Source: Pseudomonas bubulae | GTDB taxonomy: Bacteria > Pseudomonadota > Gammaproteobacteria > Pseudomonadales > Pseudomonadaceae | Direction: 5' to 3' | DNA: 64,000 nucleotides | Assembly (NCBI RefSeq): GCF_037023725.1 | Contig: NZ_CP146077.1 | Span: 2,145,001 to 2,209,000, forward strand | Part shown: piece after piece, positions 1-7,557 of the stretch | Layout: each line of letters starts with the position of its first letter | Position numbering within the stretch: the stretch's first letter is position 1 | Position numbers and translations under genes: made by a program | Notes under the pieces: generated by a model | What the model saw: the letters and a program-made list of their open reading frames with translations, nothing else | Told to the model about the DNA's origin: nothing | The model's database searches: none

Positions 1-415
1 TCTCTTGCAGGGTGCGGGTAGTCGTCAGCATCGACTTGCGGGCTTTCTGGGCATTGCCCCGATCGATCAGCACATTGCCCGCCAACCAGAACAGCTGGCC
101 GAACAGAGGCACCCACTTAAGGCTTTTTTTGCCGATGCACACAGTGCGGCGCGGTACCACGTTGCCGAATATAAACAGGTCGTAGTTGGACTGATGATTG
201 GCAATCACCACACAGCTTTGCGGCTTGTCCATCAGCGGTCCGACCTCGGCCTTGAGTCTGTAGCCCAGGATCCAGCGGGACGGCCAGGCATACAGGCGCG
301 CGCACAGGCGGCTGTTGTCCGGATTGAAGGGACGGCACATGCCCAGTATTACACCCAGTACGCCTGCAAGCATAAAATGCAGACACATCAACAACATACG
401 CATCGAAAGTAGCAT
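1..415 (-). CDS. 1-acyl-sn-glycerol-3-phosphate acyltransferase family protein (partial)
   Basis: This is the N-terminal part of a PlsC-type acyltransferase, which would acylate lysophosphatidic acid in phospholipid synthesis at the inner membrane. The gene runs off the left edge of the window. A hydrophobic N-terminal segment (about residues 5-25) is followed by NHQSNYD, the HX4D catalytic motif of the family, and by a WVPLFGQLFW stretch and an IDRGN-like motif typical of these enzymes. I chose the ATG at 415 because a GGCGAG sequence precedes it; an in-frame ATG at 403 has no Shine-Dalgarno site. Pseudomonas has several paralogs, so the exact substrate is not certain. Confidence 0.85.
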   Translation of the reverse strand, partial: MLLSMRMLLMCLHFMLAGVLGVILGMCRPFNPDNSRLCARLYAWPSRWILGYRLKAEVGPLMDKPQSCVVIANHQSNYDLFIFGNVVPRRTVCIGKKSLKWVPLFGQLFWLAGNVLIDRGNAQKARKSMLTTTRTLQE

Positions 416-637
416 TTACAGGCTCGCCAAAACAAAAGTCGGCGCAGTGTACGGATGTGCACTGTCTTCAGCAATTACCCCGATACAAGTAGGAGATAGC
501 TGAAGTTTTAGCATTTGTTTCAACGAGCTTTGTAAGAGGCGGGCCAGAGCAGTTTGAGAATGATTGCAGGGGGACGTCAGGCAGGCACAATCCCGACCGC
601 AGGTTGCGGTCGGGACCGGTATTTCAGGGGGGGAGGG

Positions 638-1327
638 TCAGAGCGGGTGGTGCTGGTCTTCTTCAATTGCCTTGTCCAGCGTTTCCAGCAGCTCCTTGCG
701 CACCTTGAGCTTGGTGTTCCTGTGGGCCCTCATATTGATCTTCTTCAACTGGCGGGCGGCTTCCAGGGCTGCGGCTTGCAGCTCATCAGGCTTGACCACC
801 TTGTCGAGGAAGCCTGCGTCAACTGCGGTGAGCGGGGTGAACATCTCACCGTTGATAACCGAGCGGTGGAATGCCGATTTGCGCAGCCGGTCGCGGGCCA
901 GCTCAATACCGGCATGGTGCATGGTCATGCCTATCTGCACTTCGTTCAGGCCGATGCTGAACGGGCCTTCCACGCCGATACGGTAATCCACCGACAACAG
1001 CAGAAATGCGCCCTTGGCCACCGCGTGGCCGGAACAGGCAATCACCACCGGGAACGGATGCGCCAACAGGCGACGAGCGAGGGTCGAGCCCTGTCTGACC
1101 AGCTCAATGGCTTGCTCGGGGCTGGCGGTCATCACCTTCAAGTCATAGCCGCCAGAGAGAATGCCTGGTTGCCCGGTAATGATGACTACAGCGCGATCCT
1201 GCTCGGCCTGGTCCAGGGCGGCATTAAACGCAGTGATCACATCCGGGGAGATGGCATTGACCTTGCCATTGCTCAAGGTCAGCGTGGCGATACCGTCTTC
1301 CAGGTGATAGGCAATCAAGTCACTCAT
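638..1327 (-). CDS. Crotonase/enoyl-CoA hydratase family protein
   Basis: A 229-residue crotonase-fold protein, slightly shorter than the usual 255-260 residues of enoyl-CoA hydratases. It shows the crotonase oxyanion-hole segments: SGGYDLK near residue 58 and a GHAVAKGAFLLLSVDYRIG segment near 100-120. Such enzymes handle acyl-CoA thioesters by hydration, isomerisation or hydrolysis. The canonical second glutamate is not evident where hydratases carry it, so a different reaction is possible. An AAGGA sequence lies 9 bases upstream of the ATG. The gene is on the same strand as the acyltransferase, 222 bases away, and the space between holds no gene. Confidence 0.85.
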   Translation of the reverse strand: MSDLIAYHLEDGIATLTLSNGKVNAISPDVITAFNAALDQAEQDRAVVIITGQPGILSGGYDLKVMTASPEQAIELVRQGSTLARRLLAHPFPVVIACSGHAVAKGAFLLLSVDYRIGVEGPFSIGLNEVQIGMTMHHAGIELARDRLRKSAFHRSVINGEMFTPLTAVDAGFLDKVVKPDELQAAALEAARQLKKINMRAHRNTKLKVRKELLETLDKAIEEDQHHPL

Positions 1328-1567
1328 GGCGCAAATCCTTGTTATGAAGTGGGGCAGACGTTACCCAGCCCCGTGGCCCAGGTAAAGGGCCATGACTGAC
1401 CGGTGAGTCATGCAATTGGCCTGCACCTTCTATATAGAGGGCAGCGGAGCAGGGTTTTTGCCTGAACGGGCAAAGCTGCGGTGCCGGAATTTGGCAGAAA
1501 CGCCCCCCCGTGGCATACCGCCAAAAGGACTATTTTCGTAAGCACATGAAAATTCTGAAAAAAACAT

Positions 1568-1596
1568 TTGTCATATCGAAAGCTTTCGACTACATT
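1568..1596 (+). promoter_or_regulatory. Sigma-70 promoter of the tRNA-Ser gene
   Basis: TTGTCA (1568-1573) and TACATT (1591-1596) are separated by exactly 17 bases. They are followed by a GC-rich discriminator (AGCGCGCC), as is usual for stringently controlled stable-RNA promoters. The expected start is about 30 bases before the tRNA. Confidence 0.7.
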
Positions 1597-1634
1597 AGCG
1601 CGCCTCGACAGACAGAACTTGTTTGAAGAGATAC

Positions 1635-1724
1635 GGTGAAGTGTCCGAGTGGCTTAAGGAGCACGCCTGGAAAGTGTGTATACAAGAAATTGTATCGAGA
1701 GTTCGAATCTCTCCTTCACCGCCA
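1635..1724 (+). tRNA. tRNA-Ser(GGA)
   Basis: A 90-nucleotide class II tRNA. The acceptor strand GGTGAAG (1635-1641) pairs with CTTCACC (1714-1720), followed by G and an encoded CCA. The anticodon loop CTGGAAA gives anticodon GGA. A long variable arm and the T loop GTTCGAATC are present. The 3' end of the gene is the integration site of the genomic island that follows: the last 24 bases plus 4 more recur at 13445-13472. Confidence 0.96.
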
Positions 1725-1728
1725 CATT
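1701..1728 (+). repeat. attL: 28-bp repeat at the tRNA-Ser 3' end
   Basis: These 28 bases (T arm, acceptor end, CCA and CATT) recur exactly at 13445-13472. A direct repeat of a tRNA 3' end with a tyrosine integrase next to one copy is the standard signature of an integrated island. The sequence immediately outside the 28 bases differs between the two copies. Confidence 0.9.
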
Positions 1729-1732
1729 TAGA

Positions 1733-1767
1733 AAAACCCCGCAAATCAATCGTTTGCGGGGTTTTTT
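1733..1767 (+). terminator. Terminator downstream of the tRNA, brought by the island
   Basis: An inverted repeat AAAACCCCGCAAA / TTTGCGGGGTTTT with a 7-base loop and a T run. It lies inside the island, just past attL, so the element supplies a replacement terminator for the tRNA it interrupted. The probable original terminator is now at 13480-13520. Confidence 0.85.
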
Positions 1768-1777
1768 GCATTCTGGA

Positions 1778-1800
1778 TTGTACTACTGCTTTGTACTACT
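1778..1800 (+). promoter_or_regulatory. Candidate integrase arm-type sites, left end
   Basis: Two direct copies of TTGTACTACT start at 1778 and 1791, a period of 13 bases. A matching pair with the same period sits at 13369-13391, near the other attachment site. A short repeat with the same orientation and spacing at both element ends is what arm-type integrase binding sites look like. The role is inferred from position. Confidence 0.6.
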
Positions 1801-2210
1801 CCAATCTGGTCGATCCCCTCACCAGCGAGCATCTGAAGCATTCCACTTTGGTTACGCTTTGAATCGATACGCATTTCGAACATGTGCTAGGGCTGTTCAC
1901 TGATGTCTTCAAGACTGCTATAGGTTGGTAGTGTGGTGTCGTGCCGTTTTGGAGGCGAGTTTCGCAGCTTATTTGGTCTGAATGTTTATCGTGTGATGTT
2001 GGTGCGGTATTATTCCAGTACAGAAACAGCAATACCTCTTCTGTCTAACCATAAAATCATCTGAAACCAGCCGCCAGCAATGCATGGAGAGCATTTGGCT
2101 GCGTGCACCATTGTAATATCTATATATAACAATCAATAAACCATAACAAAACATTTTATATATTATGATCGCCATAATAAGAATCAAGACAAATAGGACG
2201 CAAGTAGAAA
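1801..2210. other. Intergenic region at the island's left end
   Basis: I see no gene here. The stretch becomes AT-rich towards 2210 and probably holds the promoter of the Gp2-like gene. A small inverted repeat, TTATG/CATAA, lies about 45 bases upstream of that gene. Confidence 0.5.
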
Positions 2211-2858
2211 ATGAAAATGAAAGAAAGCTTCAATGATACGTTCAAAGGGTTTGAAGTGAACGCCAGCAAATCCAAGGGTTACGGTGTCTATCCAGTTATT
2301 TTAGATCGTATGCACAACCAAATGATTAATCTGCAAAGTTACCACTCTCGCATGACAGTGGTTCGAATCGACCTACACTTTCCGGTGGATCACGTTATCA
2401 ATCCTAAGCATGAAAATATGATGCTTAGTCGGTACATCAAGAAGTGCAAGGCCGATCTTGGTTCAAGCGATTGGAGAAATCATAAGCGGGTCATTCATGG
2501 CTGGGTAAAGGAAATCGGAAAAACCGCCAACCCACACTACCATGTGTTCTTCGGCTTCCAGACCCTGGAGCGCAATCTAGGGCTGATTTCGGGCGGCGGG
2601 CATACCGGTATGTGGAAGTTATTCGAAAGTCGCTGGCAAGAGCTTACAGGTGGTACGGTGCACTTCACCAAAACGTTGCACTTCTTGGAACGTGACGACA
2701 AACAGGCTTTCGCTGACTGCTTTTATCATCTGAGTTATCTGGCGAAGATTAGAGATAAGCATTTCGGCACGGGAGAATCATATCGACGGTTTGGTTTTTC
2801 TAAATTAGAACCAAAAAGTAAAGAATTAACAGTTTTGGAAAAGTTAATGGCAGTATGA
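2211..2858 (+). CDS. Inovirus Gp2-like (YagK/YfjJ family) replication-type protein
   Basis: A 215-residue protein resembling the inovirus Gp2/YagK family found in filamentous phages and integrated islands. It has a PHYHVFFGF motif near residue 108, an H-aromatic-H pair like the HUH metal site of rolling-circle Rep proteins. A YHLSYLAKIRD segment near residue 177 puts a tyrosine and a lysine where the nucleophile region would be. If the fold is right, it nicks DNA to start replication or transfer of the element. No other filamentous phage gene is nearby. The ATG at 2211 has a weak AGGA upstream; the ATG at 2217 is an alternative. The function is inferred from the motif pattern. Confidence 0.7.
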   Translation: MKMKESFNDTFKGFEVNASKSKGYGVYPVILDRMHNQMINLQSYHSRMTVVRIDLHFPVDHVINPKHENMMLSRYIKKCKADLGSSDWRNHKRVIHGWVKEIGKTANPHYHVFFGFQTLERNLGLISGGGHTGMWKLFESRWQELTGGTVHFTKTLHFLERDDKQAFADCFYHLSYLAKIRDKHFGTGESYRRFGFSKLEPKSKELTVLEKLMAV

Positions 2859-3011
2859 CTTGTTTCTTGTTGAGTACGCCTCCTGTAGTCGCGCTGATCA
2901 AGGTTTCAGTTGCCTCCAATATCTTTGTGGCGCACAACTAAAATCCGCGCTCATACGGGCTTGTAGGAGGCTTTGCTTCGTGCCGCAGAATCTAGCTAAT
3001 CTTTAACTAAA

Positions 3012-3869
3012 TCATAATGTCAAATCATCCGGTGTAAATGACATCTTAAATAGCCGGTATTTAGCTATGTCACTTGGTTTCATTTCCTGTACTTCCGACA
3101 GTCGACCGATGTTTTTGATCGCTGCCACTGTTGAGCGATCATATGAAGGATCACCGCTCGACTTGTCGATGTCGACTGACATAATTGTCCCATCAGTGGC
3201 CATGCCAATTTGTAACGTAACAGTCATGTTTTGCCGTGCTGAGGGTGGCCGTGCCCAACCTTCAGAAGCCCTAGCCCTGATCAAATCATCAAAGTGAGCG
3301 GCAACGTCAAAAACATCGACAACCTCTGGGCGGGCTTTGCCCAATGCGATGTTTGGTGAAAATGCGATGCAATTTGCAAGGTATACCCCAAAATTAAATA
3401 CAACCCTCGGGCATTGAAAATACAACTCCTCTCCTGAGTCGATATTGGCGGAAAACTCCCGGTTTAACTGTAACTCTGCGACTTCTAAGTGGTTTTTGAC
3501 AGCTTTCCATGACGATGCTTGATAGGGCGCTAAAACTACCACCGCAGTGGTGCTCTCTCCATAGTCCAAAATTAAATTGGCATTACCATTGTCCATAACT
3601 ATTTTACTAACACGCCCGCGATAAATTCCAGGTCTACTGTATTTGATTTCAGCACGCGCCTGATTTACTTGCCAGTCGTTAAAGATTTGTTTGGTGTCTA
3701 TGGCCTTAGCAAAATTCCAGCCTGTAGTGTTGAACATTTGTTGTAGACTGGTATTGTACAAATTCAATGCTCCGGGGTCGATGCCAGCAGTGCATGTCAT
3801 AGATGCTAAGGACGTAAGAAGTAGTACAGTTAATGGATATTTAATTTTGTTAAATCCTTTTTTCATCAT
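3012..3869 (-). CDS. Exported protein with OB-fold-like and TonB/TolA C-terminal-like domains
   Basis: A 285-residue secreted protein. The N-terminus (MMKKGFNKIKYPLTVLLL) is a clear signal peptide. The middle (about residues 60-175) resembles exported OB-fold (tRNA_anti-like) proteins: it has a GRVSKIVMD strand, an ILDYG strand and a late conserved cysteine pair. The C-terminal 75 residues match the TonB/TolA C-terminal pattern: a VTLQIGMATDGTI strand, an SSGDPSYDRS motif and a following helix. It probably acts in the periplasm. I chose the ATG at 3869, which has GGAG five bases upstream; the frame is open further upstream without a ribosome site. It lies 84 bases downstream of a second exported OB-fold gene on the same strand, likely one operon. 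Its function is unknown. Confidence 0.7.
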   Translation of the reverse strand: MMKKGFNKIKYPLTVLLLTSLASMTCTAGIDPGALNLYNTSLQQMFNTTGWNFAKAIDTKQIFNDWQVNQARAEIKYSRPGIYRGRVSKIVMDNGNANLILDYGESTTAVVVLAPYQASSWKAVKNHLEVAELQLNREFSANIDSGEELYFQCPRVVFNFGVYLANCIAFSPNIALGKARPEVVDVFDVAAHFDDLIRARASEGWARPPSARQNMTVTLQIGMATDGTIMSVDIDKSSGDPSYDRSTVAAIKNIGRLSEVQEMKPSDIAKYRLFKMSFTPDDLTL

Positions 3870-3952
3870 ATCAACTCCGTCACAGAAATCTAAATTAATG
3901 ACTTGGAGAAAACACCACGCAAACGGTGTTCTCACTCAAGCCTAAGACCAAT

Positions 3953-4480
3953 TCAATGTGAATTCATCATGGATATAAGTTGTGTGCGATCCCAGAATAA
4001 GCATTCATCTAGTATCGGCCTGCCATATTCGTTTTCGCCACCTTTACATTGAAATGATAGCAGTGTTCCTGTTGATAGCTGCATAAGGCTGGTTATCGTT
4101 TGTTCGTTCTGCACGACCCCATCACCGTTGCGCCTTAATTGTTTTGGAGACGTATACGCTTTAATAGTCGCAATTCCACGATCATCGGCAAAGACGGTGA
4201 TATAGGGACTGCCATCGCTGTCTTTCGATACATTCGATACGACACCGATGAACATATTCCAGCGCCCAAGGAACCGATTGTCGGCGGACAACTTATTAGA
4301 TTTGTAAGCCGCATAATAGCCTGTAATATCCACTGGCACATGCTCGACAGCAAGCGCATCGTAAAGATGCTTCGCCCGCTCCGTCGCCGCCTGATCACCT
4401 GACGCAGCTACTGCCCCTGTGCTGCACGCTAACGACGCAAACAGAACGGATACGACGATACTTATTTTTTTATTAATCAT
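3953..4480 (-). CDS. Exported OB-fold (tRNA_anti-like) protein
   Basis: A 175-residue protein with a signal peptide (MINKKISIVVSVLFASLAC). The mature part fits the exported OB-fold family: AAYKSNKLSADNRFLGR leads into a WNMFIGVVSNV strand, then a YITVFADDRG strand, and a C-terminal LSFQCKGG ... DECLFW segment with two cysteines. Proteins of this type are small periplasmic domains of unclear ligand. It resembles the middle of the protein encoded just downstream, so the two may be related. The start at 4480 has GGGA upstream. It is transcribed away from the XRE regulator at 4667, and the operators at 4600-4633 lie between the two genes. Confidence 0.7.
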   Translation of the reverse strand: MINKKISIVVSVLFASLACSTGAVAASGDQAATERAKHLYDALAVEHVPVDITGYYAAYKSNKLSADNRFLGRWNMFIGVVSNVSKDSDGSPYITVFADDRGIATIKAYTSPKQLRRNGDGVVQNEQTITSLMQLSTGTLLSFQCKGGENEYGRPILDECLFWDRTQLISMMNSH

Positions 4481-4599
4481 TAATATTCCCAACTCACGAA
4501 ACAAAAGTGTATTCACGACTACAGCAACTGTGTCACTGGAGGAATCTCAAACTCTAATTTGCCATGCCCGACATAAGGTGGCGGATGCACGCCAATAGA

Positions 4600-4633
4600 A
4601 TATCTGAAAATCAGATATCCGAAAACCAGATAT
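4600..4633. promoter_or_regulatory. Two overlapping palindromic operators for the XRE regulator
   Basis: The first site, ATATCTGAAAATCAGATAT (4600-4618), has perfect 8-base arms around AAA. The second, ATATCCGAAAACCAGATAT (4615-4633), is the same sequence with two C-for-T changes and shares ATAT with the first. Their 15-base period puts two dimers on adjacent faces. The sites lie 33 bases before the XRE gene and 119 bases before the divergent OB-fold gene, so they could control both. Confidence 0.65.
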
Positions 4634-4666
4634 AGGTTGTAAGGCTGCTCAGCACTGGACAGCCAC

Positions 4667-4915
4667 ATGCCGAAGGCCATTTACCGATCTGAATACGACG
4701 TTTTTTTGACCTTGCTAAAAGGTCGACGCATCAATGCTGGACTGACACAGGTGCAGTGCTCAACCGCTTTAGGGCGCCCACAGTCCTTCATGAGCGACGT
4801 TGAACGAGGGGTTCGACGGCTGGACATCATCCAGATTTACGACCTGTGCCGGGTGCTCGGGTGCGATTTTGTAGCGTTGATTCAAGAATTCGAAAGCAAA
4901 ATCCGTTCGCTGTAG
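4667..4915 (+). CDS. XRE-family helix-turn-helix regulator
   Basis: An 82-residue protein that is almost entirely one Cro/C1-type helix-turn-helix domain. The stretch GLTQVQCSTALGRPQSFMSD (about residues 25-44) holds the two DNA-binding helices, followed by VERGVRRLDIIQIYDLCRVL, the usual family continuation. It carries no toxin or peptidase domain. It sits directly downstream of two overlapping palindromes, which suggests autorepression, and it is divergent from the exported OB-fold pair. The start codon has no strong SD, but the family alignment supports it. It is probably the island's housekeeping repressor. Confidence 0.8.
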   Translation: MPKAIYRSEYDVFLTLLKGRRINAGLTQVQCSTALGRPQSFMSDVERGVRRLDIIQIYDLCRVLGCDFVALIQEFESKIRSL

Positions 4916-5038
4916 TTCATCTTACGCTTGGATGCTGCCATCGAGCCAAAAACCTTCAAGCATCAGCGTAGGCGACTGATGTACGCCCCCCAACCTATCA
5001 AAGAACTCTTCGGCTCAGTGGGGCGTAACAATTCTACA

Positions 5039-5596
5039 TTACCCATCAATGCCCAAATTTTTGTATGCCTGGTCACTGTAACAACCCAAGCCACCACCCA
5101 CAGGGAGCTTGTAATGTGAGAATTGGCCGATTGCATCCAAGATTGCAGCTTTCCTAAACGGCATATGAATAACGTTAGCCGTACCGTCATTGATACGTTT
5201 TGCCAGTGCCGCAGGCCAATATGCGGACCATGCGTTAGCGTTACGGATCGGTTTTTCAGTATCGACATAGGCTGCGATGATTGGTATCTGATAGGTGTCC
5301 ACTGCTCGTTCGATTTCGAATGGCACCCAATCAGTATCATACTTCGTGGTTTTCCCGATAATAAGAACCATATTTTTGGAGTTTTTTAGGCGCTCATGTA
5401 GCGAGCGTCGCAGCGTTTCCTTCGCACTTGAATCCCGTACCGCAGCTACTTTCTCGTGGCTGTTGATCAACGTAAAGTCATCGTTGGGGTTTGCTGACCA
5501 TGCTCGCATTAGATTGTAATAATCAATGTCAGACTTGCCGGGAATATTAGTTCCATTTGCATGAAAAGCGACGTATGTACCATTACGGTATGCCAT
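5039..5596 (-). CDS. thsB: Thoeris protein ThsB: TIR-like domain NAD+-using signal synthase
   Basis: A 185-residue single-domain protein of the ThsB/DUF1863 TIR-like family. Family features are an N-terminal strand with YVAFH, a long loop with an RAWS segment, a NMVLIIGKTT strand, then DWVPFEIERAVD, where Glu94 fits the catalytic glutamate of TIR NADases, and an IPIIAAYVD strand. In type II Thoeris the TIR protein senses infection and makes an ADP-ribose-type signal (His-ADPR) that activates the membrane macro-domain partner. The start codon overlaps the stop of the macro gene (TAATG), and its GGAGG site lies within the end of that gene, so the two are translationally coupled. Identification rests on the domain pair and the order. 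Confidence 0.85.
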   Translation of the reverse strand: MAYRNGTYVAFHANGTNIPGKSDIDYYNLMRAWSANPNDDFTLINSHEKVAAVRDSSAKETLRRSLHERLKNSKNMVLIIGKTTKYDTDWVPFEIERAVDTYQIPIIAAYVDTEKPIRNANAWSAYWPAALAKRINDGTANVIHMPFRKAAILDAIGQFSHYKLPVGGGLGCYSDQAYKNLGIDG

Positions 5597-6444
5597 TATT
5601 TTTCCTCCCAGTGCTTTTTAACTTCACGTAGATCAAGATCATCGAACCTATCACGATGCAGGACAATTCGTATTTTTGTAGTTATTTCACTAGCCTTCGT
5701 GACTGTAATAGCGGATAGAATTATGAGGTTAAGTAGGTCGCGAGTAGGTAGGCCCAAGCCAGATAAACCACTTCCTACCAGTGGTAAATTCAACGAATGC
5801 CCTCCACACTCAATCCGCGCACGCTCCCACAGTTTATTCAAGGCGTTCCACATCATCGTAACATCGGCACTCGCCTTACAGGTTTGTGGATCACTTTGTG
5901 CCAGTGCAAATACCAAATATCGTTCTTTGTTTGCTTCAAGCATCGCCGTCGTACCGATGTCATAGCGTTGAATTTTCCCCTCGACTTTTTCTGGTACTTC
6001 CGTAGCAACGGCATTCGCCAGCTGCGCCAAAACCTGCTTGTCAAAAGGTTCAGGATGCCCGCCGAAGCAATTATTAATCAATATCCCGTGCAAACTTCGA
6101 TCTGATACGGGCTTGCCAATTTTGCTATCGAAAAAGTTGTTCACGGCTATCGCCCTAATACCTTCTTGCGTAAACAAGTCACCGAAAATCACTTCGATTT
6201 TGGTCGCGCAGTTGGCTACACCGATATCGATCTTGGATGGCTTCCAGACCTTCTTCATACCAACAGCGAGACTGGTCAACACAATTGCAGCAAATGGGAT
6301 TGCACCTTCGATTTTGATCTGTGGTGAAAAATGGTTCAACGCCTTGATGACTGTAAAAATCATGCTGAACGAACTGAACGCATAACCAAACGCTTTTGCA
6401 GGGTGACGTACCAAGCCTCGCCACAGATCACGAATACTACTCAT
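5596..6444 (-). CDS. thsA: Thoeris protein ThsA, type II: two transmembrane helices plus macro domain
   Basis: A 282-residue membrane protein. Two hydrophobic segments (about residues 18-40 and 47-64) precede a cytoplasmic macro domain of the ThsA type. That domain shows IEVIFGDLFTQEGIRAIAVN (binding-strand region, about residues 83-102) and LNLPLVGSGLSGLGLPTRDL (phosphate-binding loop, about 220-240). In type II Thoeris this protein is the effector: the macro domain binds the TIR-made nucleotide and the membrane part causes growth arrest or cell death. It has AGGAG 9 bases upstream of its ATG. It is the first gene of the pair. The 313-bp region upstream is shared with a divergent serine recombinase gene and must hold the promoter. 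Confidence 0.85.
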   Translation of the reverse strand: MSSIRDLWRGLVRHPAKAFGYAFSSFSMIFTVIKALNHFSPQIKIEGAIPFAAIVLTSLAVGMKKVWKPSKIDIGVANCATKIEVIFGDLFTQEGIRAIAVNNFFDSKIGKPVSDRSLHGILINNCFGGHPEPFDKQVLAQLANAVATEVPEKVEGKIQRYDIGTTAMLEANKERYLVFALAQSDPQTCKASADVTMMWNALNKLWERARIECGGHSLNLPLVGSGLSGLGLPTRDLLNLIILSAITVTKASEITTKIRIVLHRDRFDDLDLREVKKHWEEK

Positions 6445-6757
6445 TTACAAAGGCTCCTGGCCTAAAAATTTTCCCATTGTATGAGAGTTGATATCCATGC
6501 ACTAAGAAAAAACGGACACAACCTATACCTACGTTGTTGACATTCGCGGTGGTAGAAATTTATCACCCTTCCTTGCAGAAGCAATCGGTTGTGCTCGTGG
6601 TTGATGAGATTCTCAGCCAAAGATTCACTATCAAATAACTCTACTTTTTTAATAGTCAGATGAATCTTAGTTTCTTGCTATCAAAAGTCTATTGCAGATA
6701 GGTATACGATCGAATTATCATAGGGCTATAAAATTAAACTATAAAGGATAACAAAAA
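6445..6757. other. Divergent intergenic region between thsA and the recombinase
   Basis: No gene is visible in these 313 AT-rich bases. They must hold the promoters for both flanking genes. I could not pick a convincing -35/-10 pair or an invertible inverted repeat. Confidence 0.5.
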
Positions 6758-7375
6758 TTGAAAGCACATCTGTACCTGCGCGCCAGCACCAAAGACCAAG
6801 ATGCCTTGAGAGCTAAAGCAAGCTTGGATGCATTCGTAACTGAAAAAGGTCTTGTCGTGGCTGGCGTGTATTCTGAAAACATCAGCGGAACAAAGCTAGA
6901 CCGCCCAGAATTGATGCGGTTGTTGGATGCAGCACAATCAGGTGAATGCATCGTATGTGAAAGCGTTGATCGCCTAAGCCGTCTCTCCCAGTCGGATTGG
7001 GAAAAATTGAAAACCAAGATCAAAACAAAGGGTCTACGTCTGGTGATTGCAGACTTACCCACAAGCCACATGTTGATCGAAGATCAGGGAATGACTGGTC
7101 AAATAATGGAAGTAATTAACAGCATGCTGCTGGACCTCATGGCGACGATGGCTCGCCTTGACCAAGAAAAGCGTGTTGAACGAATTAAACAAGGATTGGA
7201 CAACAAGCGCCTTGCAGACCCAGGTTGGACGCCGAAGGGAAAGAGCAAGAACATCGAAAAGTGGGGGAAAGTAAAATTGCTAATGGCTAAACACCCAACA
7301 ATGTCTGCGGAAAACATTGCAAAACTTGCTGAGGTGGGAGTTGCAACGGTCTACCGGATAAAACGTGAGGTATAG
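6758..7375 (+). CDS. Serine recombinase (resolvase/invertase family)
   Basis: A 205-residue small serine recombinase. The N-terminus has the YLRAST nucleophile motif (Ser10), then YSENISGTKLDRPELMRLLD and a CESVDRLSRL stretch, all hallmarks of the resolvase catalytic domain. A long helix (MARLDQEKRVERIKQGL) follows. The C-terminus (SAENIAKLAEVGVATVYRIK) is the helix-turn-helix that binds the recombination site. The start is TTG with AGGA nine bases upstream; no ATG fits the conserved N-terminus. It may resolve or invert DNA within the island, but I found no paired recombination sites next to it. It is divergent from the Thoeris operon. Confidence 0.9.
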   Translation: MKAHLYLRASTKDQDALRAKASLDAFVTEKGLVVAGVYSENISGTKLDRPELMRLLDAAQSGECIVCESVDRLSRLSQSDWEKLKTKIKTKGLRLVIADLPTSHMLIEDQGMTGQIMEVINSMLLDLMATMARLDQEKRVERIKQGLDNKRLADPGWTPKGKSKNIEKWGKVKLLMAKHPTMSAENIAKLAEVGVATVYRIKREV

Positions 7376-7557
7376 GCCTCCCGTTGGTGGGGTAACTAAT
7401 GTGCTGGTTCCATATATGTAGAGGTACCTACTAGAGGGTAAATCTAGCTGATATCTATCTAAGGGTGAAATTAAACTTTACGTCTTGAAATATTCAGCTT
7501 ACGACCGACTGATTTTACATTCGGTCGCATTTCTGATTTTTAATGAGTTGTATCTAT

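Noticed and set aside
1623..1903. Open frames over the tRNA-Ser gene
   Set aside because: They run through a clear tRNA and its terminator and have no family features.
4928..5119. A 63-codon plus-strand frame overlapping thsB
   Set aside because: No ribosome site and it overlaps the conserved end of the TIR gene.
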